From contig NZ_JAYROR010000107.1 of the NCBI RefSeq assembly GCF_041911615.1, positions 3,596 through 67,595 on the forward strand: 64,000 nt of DNA, read 5' to 3'. This DNA is from Zoogloea sp041911615 (GTDB taxonomy: Bacteria > Pseudomonadota > Gammaproteobacteria > Burkholderiales > Rhodocyclaceae). Made by a program: the position numbers and the translations under genes. The notes beneath the pieces were generated by a model that made no database searches, was not told the origin of the DNA, and saw only the letters and a list, made by a program, of their open reading frames with translations. Below are positions 16,525 to 29,072 of the stretch, piece by piece (the first letter of the stretch is position 1; each line of letters starts with the position of its first letter).

Positions 16525-17615
16525 CACGTGTTCTGCACCACGATGTTCGGGAACTTGTGGCTCATGTCCTTCTGCCGCTCGGCAACGGTGATCGCCACCT
16601 TGCGGGCGATGCCTTTGTAGATCTCGGCCACGCGGCCGTCCGGGTCGGACACGACGGTCGGCACGCCGCTATCCACCTCCTGGCGGATCTGGATGTCGAG
16701 GGGCAGCGCACCCAGGAAGGGCACGCCGTAGTCCTTGCCCATCGTCTCGCCGCCGCCGGCGCCGAAGATGTGCTCCTCGTGGCCGCACTTCGAGCAGATG
16801 TGGATGCTCATGTTCTCGACGATGCCGATGATCGGCACGCCGACCTTCTCGAACATCTTGAGGCCCTTGCGCGCGTCGAGCAGGGCGATGTCCTGGGGCG
16901 TGGTGACGATCACCGCGCCGGTCACCGGCACGCTCTGAGACAGGGTCAACTGGATGTCGCCGGTGCCCGGCGGCATGTCGATGACGAGGTAGTCCAGGTC
17001 GCGCCAGTTGGTCTCCTTGAGGAGCTGGTTGAGCGCCTGGGTGGCCATCGGGCCGCGCCACACCATCGGCGTCTCGACGTCGACGAGGAAGCCGATCGAC
17101 ATCACCTGCAGACCGTGGGCCTCGAGGGGCTCCATGGTCTTGCCGTCGTGGGATTCGGGGCGCTGGCCGCCGATGCCGAGCATTTGCGGCTGCGACGGGC
17201 CGTAGATGTCGGCGTCGAGCATGCCGACCTTGGCGCCCTCGGCCGCCAGCGCCAGGGCCAGATTGACGGCGGTGGTGCTCTTGCCGACACCGCCCTTGCC
17301 CGAGGCCACGGCGATGATGTTCTTGACGCCCGGCAGCAGCTTGACGCCCTGCTGCACCGCATGGGCGACGATCTTGCTGAACACGTTGGCGCTCACGTTA
17401 CCGACACCCGGCACGCCCTTCACCTGGGCGATGACGGCCTGACGGATGGCGTCGATCTGAGTCTTCGCCGGGTAGCCCAGCTCGATGTCGAAGGACACGT
17501 CGGCACCCGCGATGCGCAGGTTCTTCACCGCGCGGGACGAAACGTAATCCTTGCCGGTATTGGGATCGGCAAGCTGCCGGAGGCTGTCGAGGACGCTCTG
17601 TTCGGAGAGGCTCAT
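16524..17615 (-). CDS. apbC: Iron-sulfur cluster carrier protein ApbC/Mrp
   Basis: A 363-residue P-loop ATPase that delivers [4Fe-4S] clusters. The N-terminal MIP18/DUF59 domain (SLSEQSVLDSLRQLADPNTG) is followed by the Walker A SGKGGVGKSTTAVNLALALA, DADIYGPSQPQMLG and VIDMPPGTGD. The CSKCG cysteine pair that holds the bridging cluster is present. I chose the ATG at 17615, where family similarity begins; another ATG 39 bases upstream is possible. It is divergent from metG. Confidence 0.93.
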   Translation of the reverse strand: MSLSEQSVLDSLRQLADPNTGKDYVSSRAVKNLRIAGADVSFDIELGYPAKTQIDAIRQAVIAQVKGVPGVGNVSANVFSKIVAHAVQQGVKLLPGVKNIIAVASGKGGVGKSTTAVNLALALAAEGAKVGMLDADIYGPSQPQMLGIGGQRPESHDGKTMEPLEAHGLQVMSIGFLVDVETPMVWRGPMATQALNQLLKETNWRDLDYLVIDMPPGTGDIQLTLSQSVPVTGAVIVTTPQDIALLDARKGLKMFEKVGVPIIGIVENMSIHICSKCGHEEHIFGAGGGETMGKDYGVPFLGALPLDIQIRQEVDSGVPTVVSDPDGRVAEIYKGIARKVAITVAERQKDMSHKFPNIVVQNT

Positions 17616-17793
17616 GGTGTCGGAGGCCGGTGGGCGGCGAAAAAAGGAAAACATGCGATGAAGGCGGGGCGCGAAACTGAAACCCGAGTAATTTAGTCCA
17701 GTTTACCCAAAAGCCGGCGCCAGGTTAAGGGCATCGTCCGCCCTCCCGGCCCGGTTGCGCGCGCCCCTGCCCGACGCACGTCGCGGGCTTTGC

Positions 17794-17799
17794 TAGAAT
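17794..17799 (+). promoter_or_regulatory. Probable -10 element of metG
   Basis: TAGAAT in TTTGCTAGAATCGCG, 35 bases upstream of the metG ATG. The -35 region is weak. Confidence 0.4.
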
Positions 17800-17834
17800 C
17801 GCGTGTTCACAATCATCACGTCCAGGCCCCGCCC

Positions 17835-19997
17835 ATGACTTCCCCGCGCACGATCCTCGTCACCAACGCCCTGCCCTACGCCAACGGCGACATCCACCTC
17901 GGTCACCTGGTGGGCTACATCCAGGCCGACATCTGGGTGCGTTACCAGCGAATGCGCGGCAACACGGTGTACTACGTCTGCGCGGACGACACCCACGGCA
18001 CGCCGGTGATGCTTCGCGCCGAGAAGGAAGGCCTGACGCCCGAGCAGCTCATCAACCGCGTGCACGGCGAGCACAGCCGCGACTTCCGCGACTTCGGCGT
18101 GGCCTTCGACAACTACCACTCCACCCACAGCGACGAAAACCGCTGGTACGCGGAGGACATCTACACCCGCCTGCGCGACGGCGCGAAGCTCATCGACACC
18201 CGCGCCATCGAGCAGTTCTACGACCCGGTGAAGGAGATGTTCCTGCCCGACCGCTTCATCAAGGGCGAGTGCCCCAAGTGCGGCGCGGCCGACCAGTACG
18301 GCGACAACTGCGAGGTGTGCGGCGCCGCCTACGCGCCCACCGAGCTCAAGAACCCGTACTCCGCCGTGTCTGGCGCCAAGCCGGTGCTGCGCACCTCCGA
18401 GCACTACTTCTTCCGCCTCTCCGACCCGAAGGCCGTCGAGTTCCTGCGCGAATGGACCCAGGGCACCACGCCCGACGGCGCCCGCCGCCTGCAGCAGGAA
18501 GCCGCCAACAAGATGAAGGAATGGCTCGGCGAAGCCGGCGAGAACAAGCTCTCCGACTGGGACATCTCCCGCGACGCGCCCTACTTCGGCTTCGAGATTC
18601 CCGGCGCCCCGGGCAAGTACTTCTACGTCTGGCTGGACGCCCCGATCGGCTACTTCGCCAGCTTCAAGAACCTCGCCTCGCGCAACGCCGACATCGACGT
18701 GGCCGCCTTCACCGAAGCCGGCCCGGCCGCCGCCAGCGGCACCGAGATGATCCACTTCATCGGCAAGGACATCCTCTACTTCCACGCCCTGTTCTGGCCC
18801 GCGATGCTGCACTTCGCCGGCTACCGCACGCCGACCCAGCTGTGCGTCAACGGCTTCCTCACCGTCGACGGCGCCAAGATGAGCAAGAGCCGCGGCACCT
18901 TCATCACCGCCCGTAGCTACATCGAGCAGAAGCTCAACCCCGAGTGGCTGCGCTACTACTTCGCCGGCAAGTCCAACGGCACGATGGAAGACGTGGACCT
19001 CAACCTCGACGACATGATCGCCAAGGTCAATTCCGACCTCGTCGGCAAGTTCGTCAACATCGCCAGCCGCTGCGCCGGCTTCATCGCCAAACGCTTCGAC
19101 GGCAAGCTCGCCGCCCACGACCCGGCCTTCGGCCTCGACTGGAACGTGGACGAGATCGCCGCCGCCTTCGAAACCCGCGACTACAGCCGCGCCCTGCGCA
19201 AGATCATGGAGTTCGCCGATCTCGCCAACGGCTACGTGAACGACAACAAGCCGTGGGAGCTCGCCAAGCAGGAAGGCCAGGACGCCCGCCTGCACGTGGT
19301 GTGCTCCACCGCCATCAACATCTTCAAGGCCCTCACCGGCCTGCTCAAGCCCGTGCTGCCGGCGCTCGCCGCCCAGGTCGAGGGCTTCCTCGCCATCGCC
19401 CCGTTCACCTGGACCGACGTCCTCGCCCCGCTGCCCGCCGGCCACGCCATCAACGCCTACAGCCACCTCATGACCCGCATCGAACGCAAGCAGGTCGATG
19501 CCCTGCTCGAGGCCAACCGCGACTCCCTGGCCCCCGCCGCCGAGGCCAAGCCGGTGAAGGAATCGAAGGACGCCAAGGCCGCCCATTCCGAACAGCGCCA
19601 CGCCCAGCACCAGGCCAACGCCGCCGCCACCGAGGCGGCGCAGGCCAGCGAGTTCGAGCCCTTCGTCTCCATCGACGACTTCGGCAAGATCGACCTGCGG
19701 ATTGCGAAGATCGTCTCCGCCGAACACGTCGAAGGCGCCGCCAAGCTGCTGCGTCTGCAGCTCGACATCGGCGAAGAGAAACCCCGCCAGGTCTTCGCCG
19801 GCATCAAGAGCGCCTACGACCCCGCCACCCTGGTGGGCCGCCTCACGGTGATGGTCGCCAACCTCGCGCCCCGCAAGATGAAGTTCGGCATGTCCGAGGG
19901 CATGGTGCTGGCGGCCTCCGACAGCAGCGGCGAGACCCCGGGCATCTTCATCCTGTCGCCGGATGCCGGCGCCCAGCCTGGGATGCGCGTCAAGTAA
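17835..19997 (+). CDS. metG: Methionyl-tRNA synthetase
   Basis: A 720-residue class I synthetase. The HIGH-type motif DIHLGH is at residues 19-24 and KMSKS at 348-352. A zinc knuckle is seen in CPKCGAADQYGDNCEVCG. The C-terminal about 110 residues (from FEPFVSIDDFGKIDLRIAKI) form the tRNA-binding OB domain used for dimerisation. Between the anticodon domain and the OB domain is an Ala/His/Lys-rich linker (about residues 550-600). The ATG at 17835 is followed at once by family-like sequence. Two GC-rich hairpins lie after the stop. Confidence 0.97.
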   Translation: MTSPRTILVTNALPYANGDIHLGHLVGYIQADIWVRYQRMRGNTVYYVCADDTHGTPVMLRAEKEGLTPEQLINRVHGEHSRDFRDFGVAFDNYHSTHSDENRWYAEDIYTRLRDGAKLIDTRAIEQFYDPVKEMFLPDRFIKGECPKCGAADQYGDNCEVCGAAYAPTELKNPYSAVSGAKPVLRTSEHYFFRLSDPKAVEFLREWTQGTTPDGARRLQQEAANKMKEWLGEAGENKLSDWDISRDAPYFGFEIPGAPGKYFYVWLDAPIGYFASFKNLASRNADIDVAAFTEAGPAAASGTEMIHFIGKDILYFHALFWPAMLHFAGYRTPTQLCVNGFLTVDGAKMSKSRGTFITARSYIEQKLNPEWLRYYFAGKSNGTMEDVDLNLDDMIAKVNSDLVGKFVNIASRCAGFIAKRFDGKLAAHDPAFGLDWNVDEIAAAFETRDYSRALRKIMEFADLANGYVNDNKPWELAKQEGQDARLHVVCSTAINIFKALTGLLKPVLPALAAQVEGFLAIAPFTWTDVLAPLPAGHAINAYSHLMTRIERKQVDALLEANRDSLAPAAEAKPVKESKDAKAAHSEQRHAQHQANAAATEAAQASEFEPFVSIDDFGKIDLRIAKIVSAEHVEGAAKLLRLQLDIGEEKPRQVFAGIKSAYDPATLVGRLTVMVANLAPRKMKFGMSEGMVLAASDSSGETPGIFILSPDAGAQPGMRVK

Positions 19998-20002
19998 AGC
20001 CC

Positions 20003-20070
20003 CATCGGCCGAAGCCCGCGAGGGCCTCCCGGCCGATGGCCCCGACGACAGCCCGGCGTAAGCCGGCTGT
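20003..20070 (+). other. Two GC-rich hairpins after metG
   Basis: CATCGGCCG (20003-20011) pairs with CGGCCGATG (20030-20038). Then ACAGCC and GGC (20048-20057) pair with GCCGGCTGT (20062-20070) with one bulged base. Neither is followed by a T run. They may protect the metG 3' end or assist termination; this is inference. Confidence 0.4.
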
Positions 20071-20098
20071 CAGTCCCAGCCCCTAGCCTTCCGCGACC

Positions 20099-20380
20099 AT
20101 GCAACCCAACCGCTCTCCGCTTCCGCGCCTGACACCCGCCTTCTGGGGCTGGGCGCTGCTCGACCTGATCGGCGTACTGATCCTCGCCGTGGGTGCCGCC
20201 TGGCTGATCGAAGGCCGCGCCTCAATCCTTCCGGGCTTCCCGGCCAACGCGGTGCACGCCTGGTCTTGCGTGATCGGCGGCGGCGCGCTGCTCTTCGTGG
20301 CGGCGGTGAAGATGATGGTCGAAGTCATGCACGCCGCGTCGCGCCAGAACCACGCCGCCAACGACGCCAATTTTTCCTGA
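20099..20380 (+). CDS. Small two-helix membrane protein of unknown function
   Basis: A 93-residue protein with two hydrophobic segments (about residues 15-40, WGWALLDLIGVLILAVGAAW, and about 52-75, CVIGGGALLFVAAVKMMVEV). The C-terminal tail is polar and carries HAASRQNHAANDA. I recognise no family. It lies between metG and a SulP transporter on the same strand, with 128 bases to the latter. Codon use supports it as a real gene. Confidence 0.65.
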   Translation: MQPNRSPLPRLTPAFWGWALLDLIGVLILAVGAAWLIEGRASILPGFPANAVHAWSCVIGGGALLFVAAVKMMVEVMHAASRQNHAANDANFS

Positions 20381-20508
20381 AGCCGGCCCCATGCCCCTGA
20401 CCGCCTGCAAACGATGGATCGTCCAGCATCGTACCGGGCCGGGCGCCCCCCCTCCGCACGCAGCGCCCCGTGGCGCGCGCATCCCGTTCCCTCGACTGCG
20501 GAGGCATC

Positions 20509-22194
20509 ATGAAAATCTCGTTTCATCCCAAGCTTCTCGACACCCTGCCGGGTTACGACAAGGGCCAGTTCGGCCGTGACGTTTCCGCCGGCCTGACCGT
20601 CGGCGTCCTCGCCCTGCCCCTCGCCATGGCCTTCGCCATCGCCTCGGGCATGACCCCCACCGCCGGCATCTGGACGGCCATCGTCGCCGGTTTCCTGATT
20701 TCCGCGCTCGGCGGCTCCCGGGTGCAGGTCGGGGGCCCGACCGGCGCCTTCATTCCCATCATCTACGGCATCGTCGTCGAATACGGCGTGCAGAGCCTGC
20801 TCGTCGCCACCATGCTGGCGGGCGCCATCCTCGTGGCGATGGGCGCCTTCCGCCTCGGCAACCTGATCCGCTTCATCCCCAAGACGGTGGTGATCGGCTT
20901 CACCAACGGCATCGCGGTGGTGATCTTCCTCGCCCAGATCAAGGATTTCCTGGGCCTGCGGATCGAGCACCTGCCCGGCGAGTTCTTCGGCAAGATGAAG
21001 GCGCTCGTCACCCACCTCGACACCATCGATCCACCCACCGTCGCGCTGTCGGTGGCCTCCCTCGTCGTGCTGTTGTCTTGGAACCGCCTCGCGCGCCGCT
21101 TCCCGGCGGTCGGCCGGCTACCCGGGCCGCTCGGCGTGCTGGTCGTCGCCACCGTCGCCAACGCGGCGTTCCAGTTTCCGGTCGAGACCATCGGCAGCCG
21201 CTTCAACGGCATTCCGCAACAGTTGCCGGATTTCGCGCTGCCCCGGCTCTCGCTCGAAACCCTTGGCAAACTGATCTCGCCGGCGCTCACCATCGCGCTG
21301 CTGGGCGCCATCGAGTCGCTGCTGTCGGCCCGGGTTGCCGACACGGCGATCGAGGACCGCCACGATCCCAACCAGGAACTCATCGCCCAGGGCATCGCCA
21401 ACCTCGTCGCGCCGCTGTTCGGCGGATTTGCGGCCACCGGCGCCATCGCCCGTACCGCCACCAACGTGCGCACCGGCGGGCGCACGCCCATCGCCGGCAT
21501 CGCCCACGCCATCGTGCTGCTGGCGGTGGTGCTGGTGCTCGCGCCGTTCGCGACGCACATTCCGCTCGCCACGCTGTCGGCCATCGTCGTGGTGGTCGCC
21601 GTCAATATGGGCGAATGGCACGAATTCCGGGGTCTCGGGCGCTTCGCGCTGACCTACCGCACGATCCTGCTGACCACCTTCTTCGTCACCGTGCTGTTCG
21701 ACCTCACCCTCGCCGTCGAACTGGGCATGGTGCTGTCGGCGCTGTTCTTCATCTACCGGATGTCCAACCTCACCCGCATCGAGCGCCTGCCGCTCGCCGA
21801 ACTCGCGATGCTACCGGGCTTCCTTCACCCCGACGGCTCGCCGCGGGTGATGGCCTACTCGATCTACGGCACCCTGTTCTTCGGCGCCATCAACAAGCTC
21901 GAGACACTCCTCGACCCGGCTCAGCGTCACCCCGAGGTGGTGATCCTGGAACTCAACCACCTGGTCAATCTCGACACCACCGGCCTCGAAGGCCTCGAGA
22001 GCCTCTGCAAGACGCTTCACAAACGCGGCTGCGCCCTGATCCTGTGCAACCTCAACCCGCAGCCCGAATCCTTGATCGGCCGCTCCGGCTTTGCCGACGA
22101 GGTGGGCACGAACAACATCTGCGGCGACATCTACAGCGCCCTCGCCCGCGCCCGCGACCTGCTCCCCAAGCCCGACCATGACGGCACGCCCTGA
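20509..22194 (+). CDS. SulP family anion transporter with STAS domain
   Basis: A 561-residue inner-membrane protein. The transporter core has the family signature PLAMAFAIASGMTPTAGIWT and a conserved GGSRVQVGGPTGAFIP, with about 12 membrane segments. The C-terminal STAS domain (about residues 440-550) contains LELNHLVNLDTTGLEGLESL. SulP proteins move sulfate, bicarbonate or other anions; the substrate cannot be told from sequence. The ATG at 20509 has a good GGAGG site 5 bases upstream. The last 17 bases overlap the acylphosphatase gene. Confidence 0.9.
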   Translation: MKISFHPKLLDTLPGYDKGQFGRDVSAGLTVGVLALPLAMAFAIASGMTPTAGIWTAIVAGFLISALGGSRVQVGGPTGAFIPIIYGIVVEYGVQSLLVATMLAGAILVAMGAFRLGNLIRFIPKTVVIGFTNGIAVVIFLAQIKDFLGLRIEHLPGEFFGKMKALVTHLDTIDPPTVALSVASLVVLLSWNRLARRFPAVGRLPGPLGVLVVATVANAAFQFPVETIGSRFNGIPQQLPDFALPRLSLETLGKLISPALTIALLGAIESLLSARVADTAIEDRHDPNQELIAQGIANLVAPLFGGFAATGAIARTATNVRTGGRTPIAGIAHAIVLLAVVLVLAPFATHIPLATLSAIVVVVAVNMGEWHEFRGLGRFALTYRTILLTTFFVTVLFDLTLAVELGMVLSALFFIYRMSNLTRIERLPLAELAMLPGFLHPDGSPRVMAYSIYGTLFFGAINKLETLLDPAQRHPEVVILELNHLVNLDTTGLEGLESLCKTLHKRGCALILCNLNPQPESLIGRSGFADEVGTNNICGDIYSALARARDLLPKPDHDGTP

Positions 22195-22471
22195 ACCCGC
22201 CGCCCGCCTGCTGCGCATCCACGGCCACGTGCAGGGCGTGGGCTACCGCAACGCCTTTCACGCCGAGGCCCGCCGGCTGGGGCTGGACGGCTGGGTTCGC
22301 AATCGCAGCGACGGCAGCGTCGAGGCGCTGGTCGCCGGCCCGCCGGCGGCCCTCGAGGCCATCGTCGCGTGGTCGCGCCTGGGGCCGCCCCCCGCCCGGG
22401 TGGACGACGTAAGCTGGCAGCCGGCCGACACCCCGCCCCAGCCCGGCTTCGCCCGCCTTGCCACGGTTTAG
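22178..22471 (+). CDS. acyP: Acylphosphatase
   Basis: A 97-residue enzyme that hydrolyses acyl phosphates. It shows the signature IHGHVQGVGYRNAFHAEARR (catalytic Arg in GYRN) and GLDGWVRNRSDGSVEALVAG with the catalytic Asn. The start overlaps the end of the SulP gene by 17 bases in another frame, suggesting coupled translation. The family is normally 90-100 residues. Confidence 0.93.
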   Translation: MTARPEPAARLLRIHGHVQGVGYRNAFHAEARRLGLDGWVRNRSDGSVEALVAGPPAALEAIVAWSRLGPPPARVDDVSWQPADTPPQPGFARLATV

Positions 22472-22559
22472 CGGCGAATCCCGAGCGCCTGTAAATTCGC
22501 TATAAAATACAGCAGACTACGCCCCCACCGAATCGATCCGCCCCCAACCCGACTCCACC

Positions 22560-25058
22560 GTGGCCGCTCAATCCACCCCTCCACGCAGCGCCGCATGGGA
22601 CGATCCCATGTCGCTCTTCGCGCATCTGCCCAACCTGATCTGGCGTGCCGGGGTGGACGCCAAGTGCAACTACTTCAACCAGACCTGGCTGGAGTTCACC
22701 GGCCGCAGCCTCGAACAGGAACTCGGCAACGGCTGGACCGCCGGCGTCCACCCCGAGGATTTCGACCGCTGTGTCGGCACCTACCTCGAGCACTTCGCGG
22801 TGCAGACGCCCTTCGAGATGGAATACCGGCTGCGGCGGCACGACGGCGAGTACCGCTGGATCATCGACTCCGCCCGCCCCATCCATGACCTCGACGGCAA
22901 CTTCATCGGCTACCTCGGCTCGTGCCTCGACATCACCGACCGGCGCAACGTCGAGGCCGCGCTGCGCGAGCGGGAAAGCCGCCTGAGCACCCTGCTCGCG
23001 TCCATGGGCGAGGGCGTCATCATGCGCGACGCCGACGGCGCCCTGCGCGAGTGCAACGCTGCCGCCCGCGACATCCTCGGCCTCAGCCCCGAGGAAATGT
23101 CCGACTGGCACCTGCACGGCAACCTCGTCGCCTACCTCGACGAGGACGGCAACCCGATTCCCATCGACCGGGTACCGTCGATGCGCGCGCTGCGCACCGG
23201 CAAGGCCCAGTCCGGCATCCTCGGCATCGACCGCAAGGACGGCAGCCGGCGCTGGATGTGGACCAACGCCGTGCCGCTGCTCGACGAAGAGGACGACGGG
23301 CCGAGCAAGGTGCGCGGCGTCGTCACCACCATCGCCGACGTCACCGTGCGCCGCGTTCACGAAGAGCAGCTCCGCCTCGCCTGGACGGTGGTGCAGAACA
23401 GTGTCGAAGCCATCGTCGTTACCGACGCCGACCAGCGCATCCTCTCGGTCAACCGCGCCTTCACCGACGTCACCGGCTATACCGCCGAGGACGCCATCGG
23501 CAACACCCCGCGCATGCTGCAGTCCGGCCACCACGATCGCTCGTTCTACGAAAGCATGTGGCAGGACATCCAGATCCTCGGCTTCTGGCAGGGCGAAATC
23601 CACGACCGCCGCAAGAACGGCACCTTCTACCCCTCTTCCCTGTCGATCAGCGCCGTGCGCGACCAGTCCGGACGGCTCACCCATTACGTCGCCGTGTTTT
23701 CGGACATCACCGAGCGCAAGGCCTCCGAAGCGCGCATCGCCTTCCTGGCCCAGCACGACCCGCTGACCGGCCTGCCCAACCGCACCCTGCTCCACGACCG
23801 CCTCGACCAGGCCCTCGCCAACGCCGCCCGCCACGGCACGCGCATCGCGCTGATGTTCCTCGATCTGGATCGCTTCAAGACCATCAACGACTCCCTGGGG
23901 CACATGATCGGCGACCGCCTGCTGCAGGGCGTCGCCCAGCGCCTGACCAGCTGCGTGCGCGAGACCGACACGGTGAGCCGCCAGGGCGGCGACGAATTCC
24001 TGATCGTCCTGACCGACGTGGACGTGCCCGACGACGCCGCCCGGGTGGCCGAAAAGATCCTCGACCTGCTCCAGCCACCCTTCGACATGGACGGCCAGCA
24101 GCTCGGCACCTCGTTCTCGATCGGCATCGCCCTCTACCCGGAAGACGGCCGCGACGTCGAGATGCTGATGAAGAACGCCGACACGGCGATGTATCACGCC
24201 AAGGAAAGCGGCCGGAACACCTATCGCTTCTTCGACGAAGCGATGAACGTCAATGCCCTCGAGCGCCTGCATCTCGAGAACGGCCTGCGTCAGGCCATCG
24301 AACAACAGGAATTCCAGCTTTACTACCAGCCCCAGGTGGAGCTGGCGAGCGGCCGCATCATCGGGGTCGAGGCCCTGCTACGCTGGTTCAGCGGCAATCT
24401 CGGCAGCATCTCGCCGGCGCGCTTCATTCCCCTCGCCGAGGAATGCGGTTTGATCGTGCCGATCGGCGAATGGGTGCTGCAGACGGCCTGCCGCCAGGCC
24501 CGCGCGTGGCAGGACGCCGGGCTACCGCCCGTGCCGGTGGCGGTCAATCTGTCGGCGCTGCAGTTTCGACGCAGCGACATCGTCGCCAGCGTTGCGTCCG
24601 CGCTCGCCCAGAGCGGGATCGACGGCCGCTGGCTGGAGCTGGAACTCACCGAATCGCTGCTGATGCAGTCCGGCCCCGACGTGGCCGCCATCCTCGGGCG
24701 GCTCAAGGCGCTCGGTGTGCGCCTGTCGATCGACGACTTCGGCACCGGTTATTCGAGCCTCGCCTACCTCAAGCGCTTTCCGGTCGATCAGCTCAAGGTG
24801 GACCAGAGCTTCGTGCGCGACCTCAGCGACGACCCGGACGACGCCACCATCGTGCGGGCGATCATCCAGCTCGGCAACAGCCTGCGCCTGGAGGTGATCG
24901 CCGAGGGCACCGAGACGCCCGAACAGATGGATTTCCTGCGCCGGGAAGGGTGCGTCGCGGCCCAGGGCTACCTGTTCAGCCCGCCCCTGCCCGCCGAGGC
25001 GGTCACCGGACTGCTGCGCGTCGGCACCTTGCCGGCCACGCCGATCAGCTCGGACTGA
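22560..25058 (+). CDS. PAS-PAS-PAS-GGDEF-EAL signalling protein
   Basis: An 832-residue cytoplasmic c-di-GMP enzyme. Three PAS domains (about residues 15-130, 140-265, 272-395) are followed by a GGDEF domain with intact GGDEF at 476-480 and an EAL domain with EALLRW at 604-609. The EAL part has IDDFGTGYSSLAYLKRFPVD and KVDQSFVRDL, so both synthesis and breakdown of c-di-GMP are possible. There are no membrane segments. The start is a GTG. A TATAAAAT sequence at 22501 may be its -10. Its 3' end overlaps the convergent cupin gene by 14 bases. Confidence 0.92.
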   Translation: MAAQSTPPRSAAWDDPMSLFAHLPNLIWRAGVDAKCNYFNQTWLEFTGRSLEQELGNGWTAGVHPEDFDRCVGTYLEHFAVQTPFEMEYRLRRHDGEYRWIIDSARPIHDLDGNFIGYLGSCLDITDRRNVEAALRERESRLSTLLASMGEGVIMRDADGALRECNAAARDILGLSPEEMSDWHLHGNLVAYLDEDGNPIPIDRVPSMRALRTGKAQSGILGIDRKDGSRRWMWTNAVPLLDEEDDGPSKVRGVVTTIADVTVRRVHEEQLRLAWTVVQNSVEAIVVTDADQRILSVNRAFTDVTGYTAEDAIGNTPRMLQSGHHDRSFYESMWQDIQILGFWQGEIHDRRKNGTFYPSSLSISAVRDQSGRLTHYVAVFSDITERKASEARIAFLAQHDPLTGLPNRTLLHDRLDQALANAARHGTRIALMFLDLDRFKTINDSLGHMIGDRLLQGVAQRLTSCVRETDTVSRQGGDEFLIVLTDVDVPDDAARVAEKILDLLQPPFDMDGQQLGTSFSIGIALYPEDGRDVEMLMKNADTAMYHAKESGRNTYRFFDEAMNVNALERLHLENGLRQAIEQQEFQLYYQPQVELASGRIIGVEALLRWFSGNLGSISPARFIPLAEECGLIVPIGEWVLQTACRQARAWQDAGLPPVPVAVNLSALQFRRSDIVASVASALAQSGIDGRWLELELTESLLMQSGPDVAAILGRLKALGVRLSIDDFGTGYSSLAYLKRFPVDQLKVDQSFVRDLSDDPDDATIVRAIIQLGNSLRLEVIAEGTETPEQMDFLRREGCVAAQGYLFSPPLPAEAVTGLLRVGTLPATPISSD

Positions 25059-25520
25059 TCGCAGCCTTCATCGCTGCAAGGCAGGCCGGCACACCCGGCT
25101 CACCCTCGGCCGGCGCCCAGGCGCCCCACTCCGCGGCCAGCGGCACGGCGTACGGCCCCGCCTTGATCTCGACGAACACCGTGCCGCTTTCCAGGGCCAC
25201 CACGCTGTGGAACACCCCCGGCTGCACGTGAAACCCGAAGGCGGTGCCGTCGGGCGTCAGTTCGCGGGCCTCCAGCACCGCGCCGGCCGCGTCGAACACC
25301 AGCGCGCCGAGGCGGCCCCGCAGCGGGATGATGGTCTCGGCCTTGTTCGGATCCAGATGGCAGTGGGGGCGCACGTAGGAATCGGGCTCGATCGCCACCA
25401 GCAGGCGGTGCGCCGGGTCGCCGGCGTCGCCGTGCAGGTTGTGATGGCTGCGTTGGCGCGGGGCCGAACGGGCCTTGGCGATCAATTCGTCGATCAGGGT
25501 GGCGTCGAGAAACGTCTGGC

Positions 25521-25524
<4 letters not shown>
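25045..25524 (-). CDS. WbuC family cupin-fold metalloprotein
   Basis: A 159-residue cupin. The metal-binding region reads SYVRPHCHLDPNKAETIIPL, then GFHVQPGVFHSVVAL supplies the second motif. The N-terminal part contains RSHHNLHGDAGDPAHRLLVA, typical of the WbuC group often found in O-antigen loci. The reaction is unknown. The ATG overlaps the dnaE stop by four bases, so it is translated after dnaE, an unexpected coupling. Its last 14 bases overlap the convergent PAS-GGDEF-EAL gene. Confidence 0.85.
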
Positions 25525-29009
<3,485 letters not shown>

Positions 29010-29072
29010 CCCGCGATTTTACCCGCCGGCGGGCGCCGCTTCACCCTTCGGCGGCAGAATTGTCGACGCCGG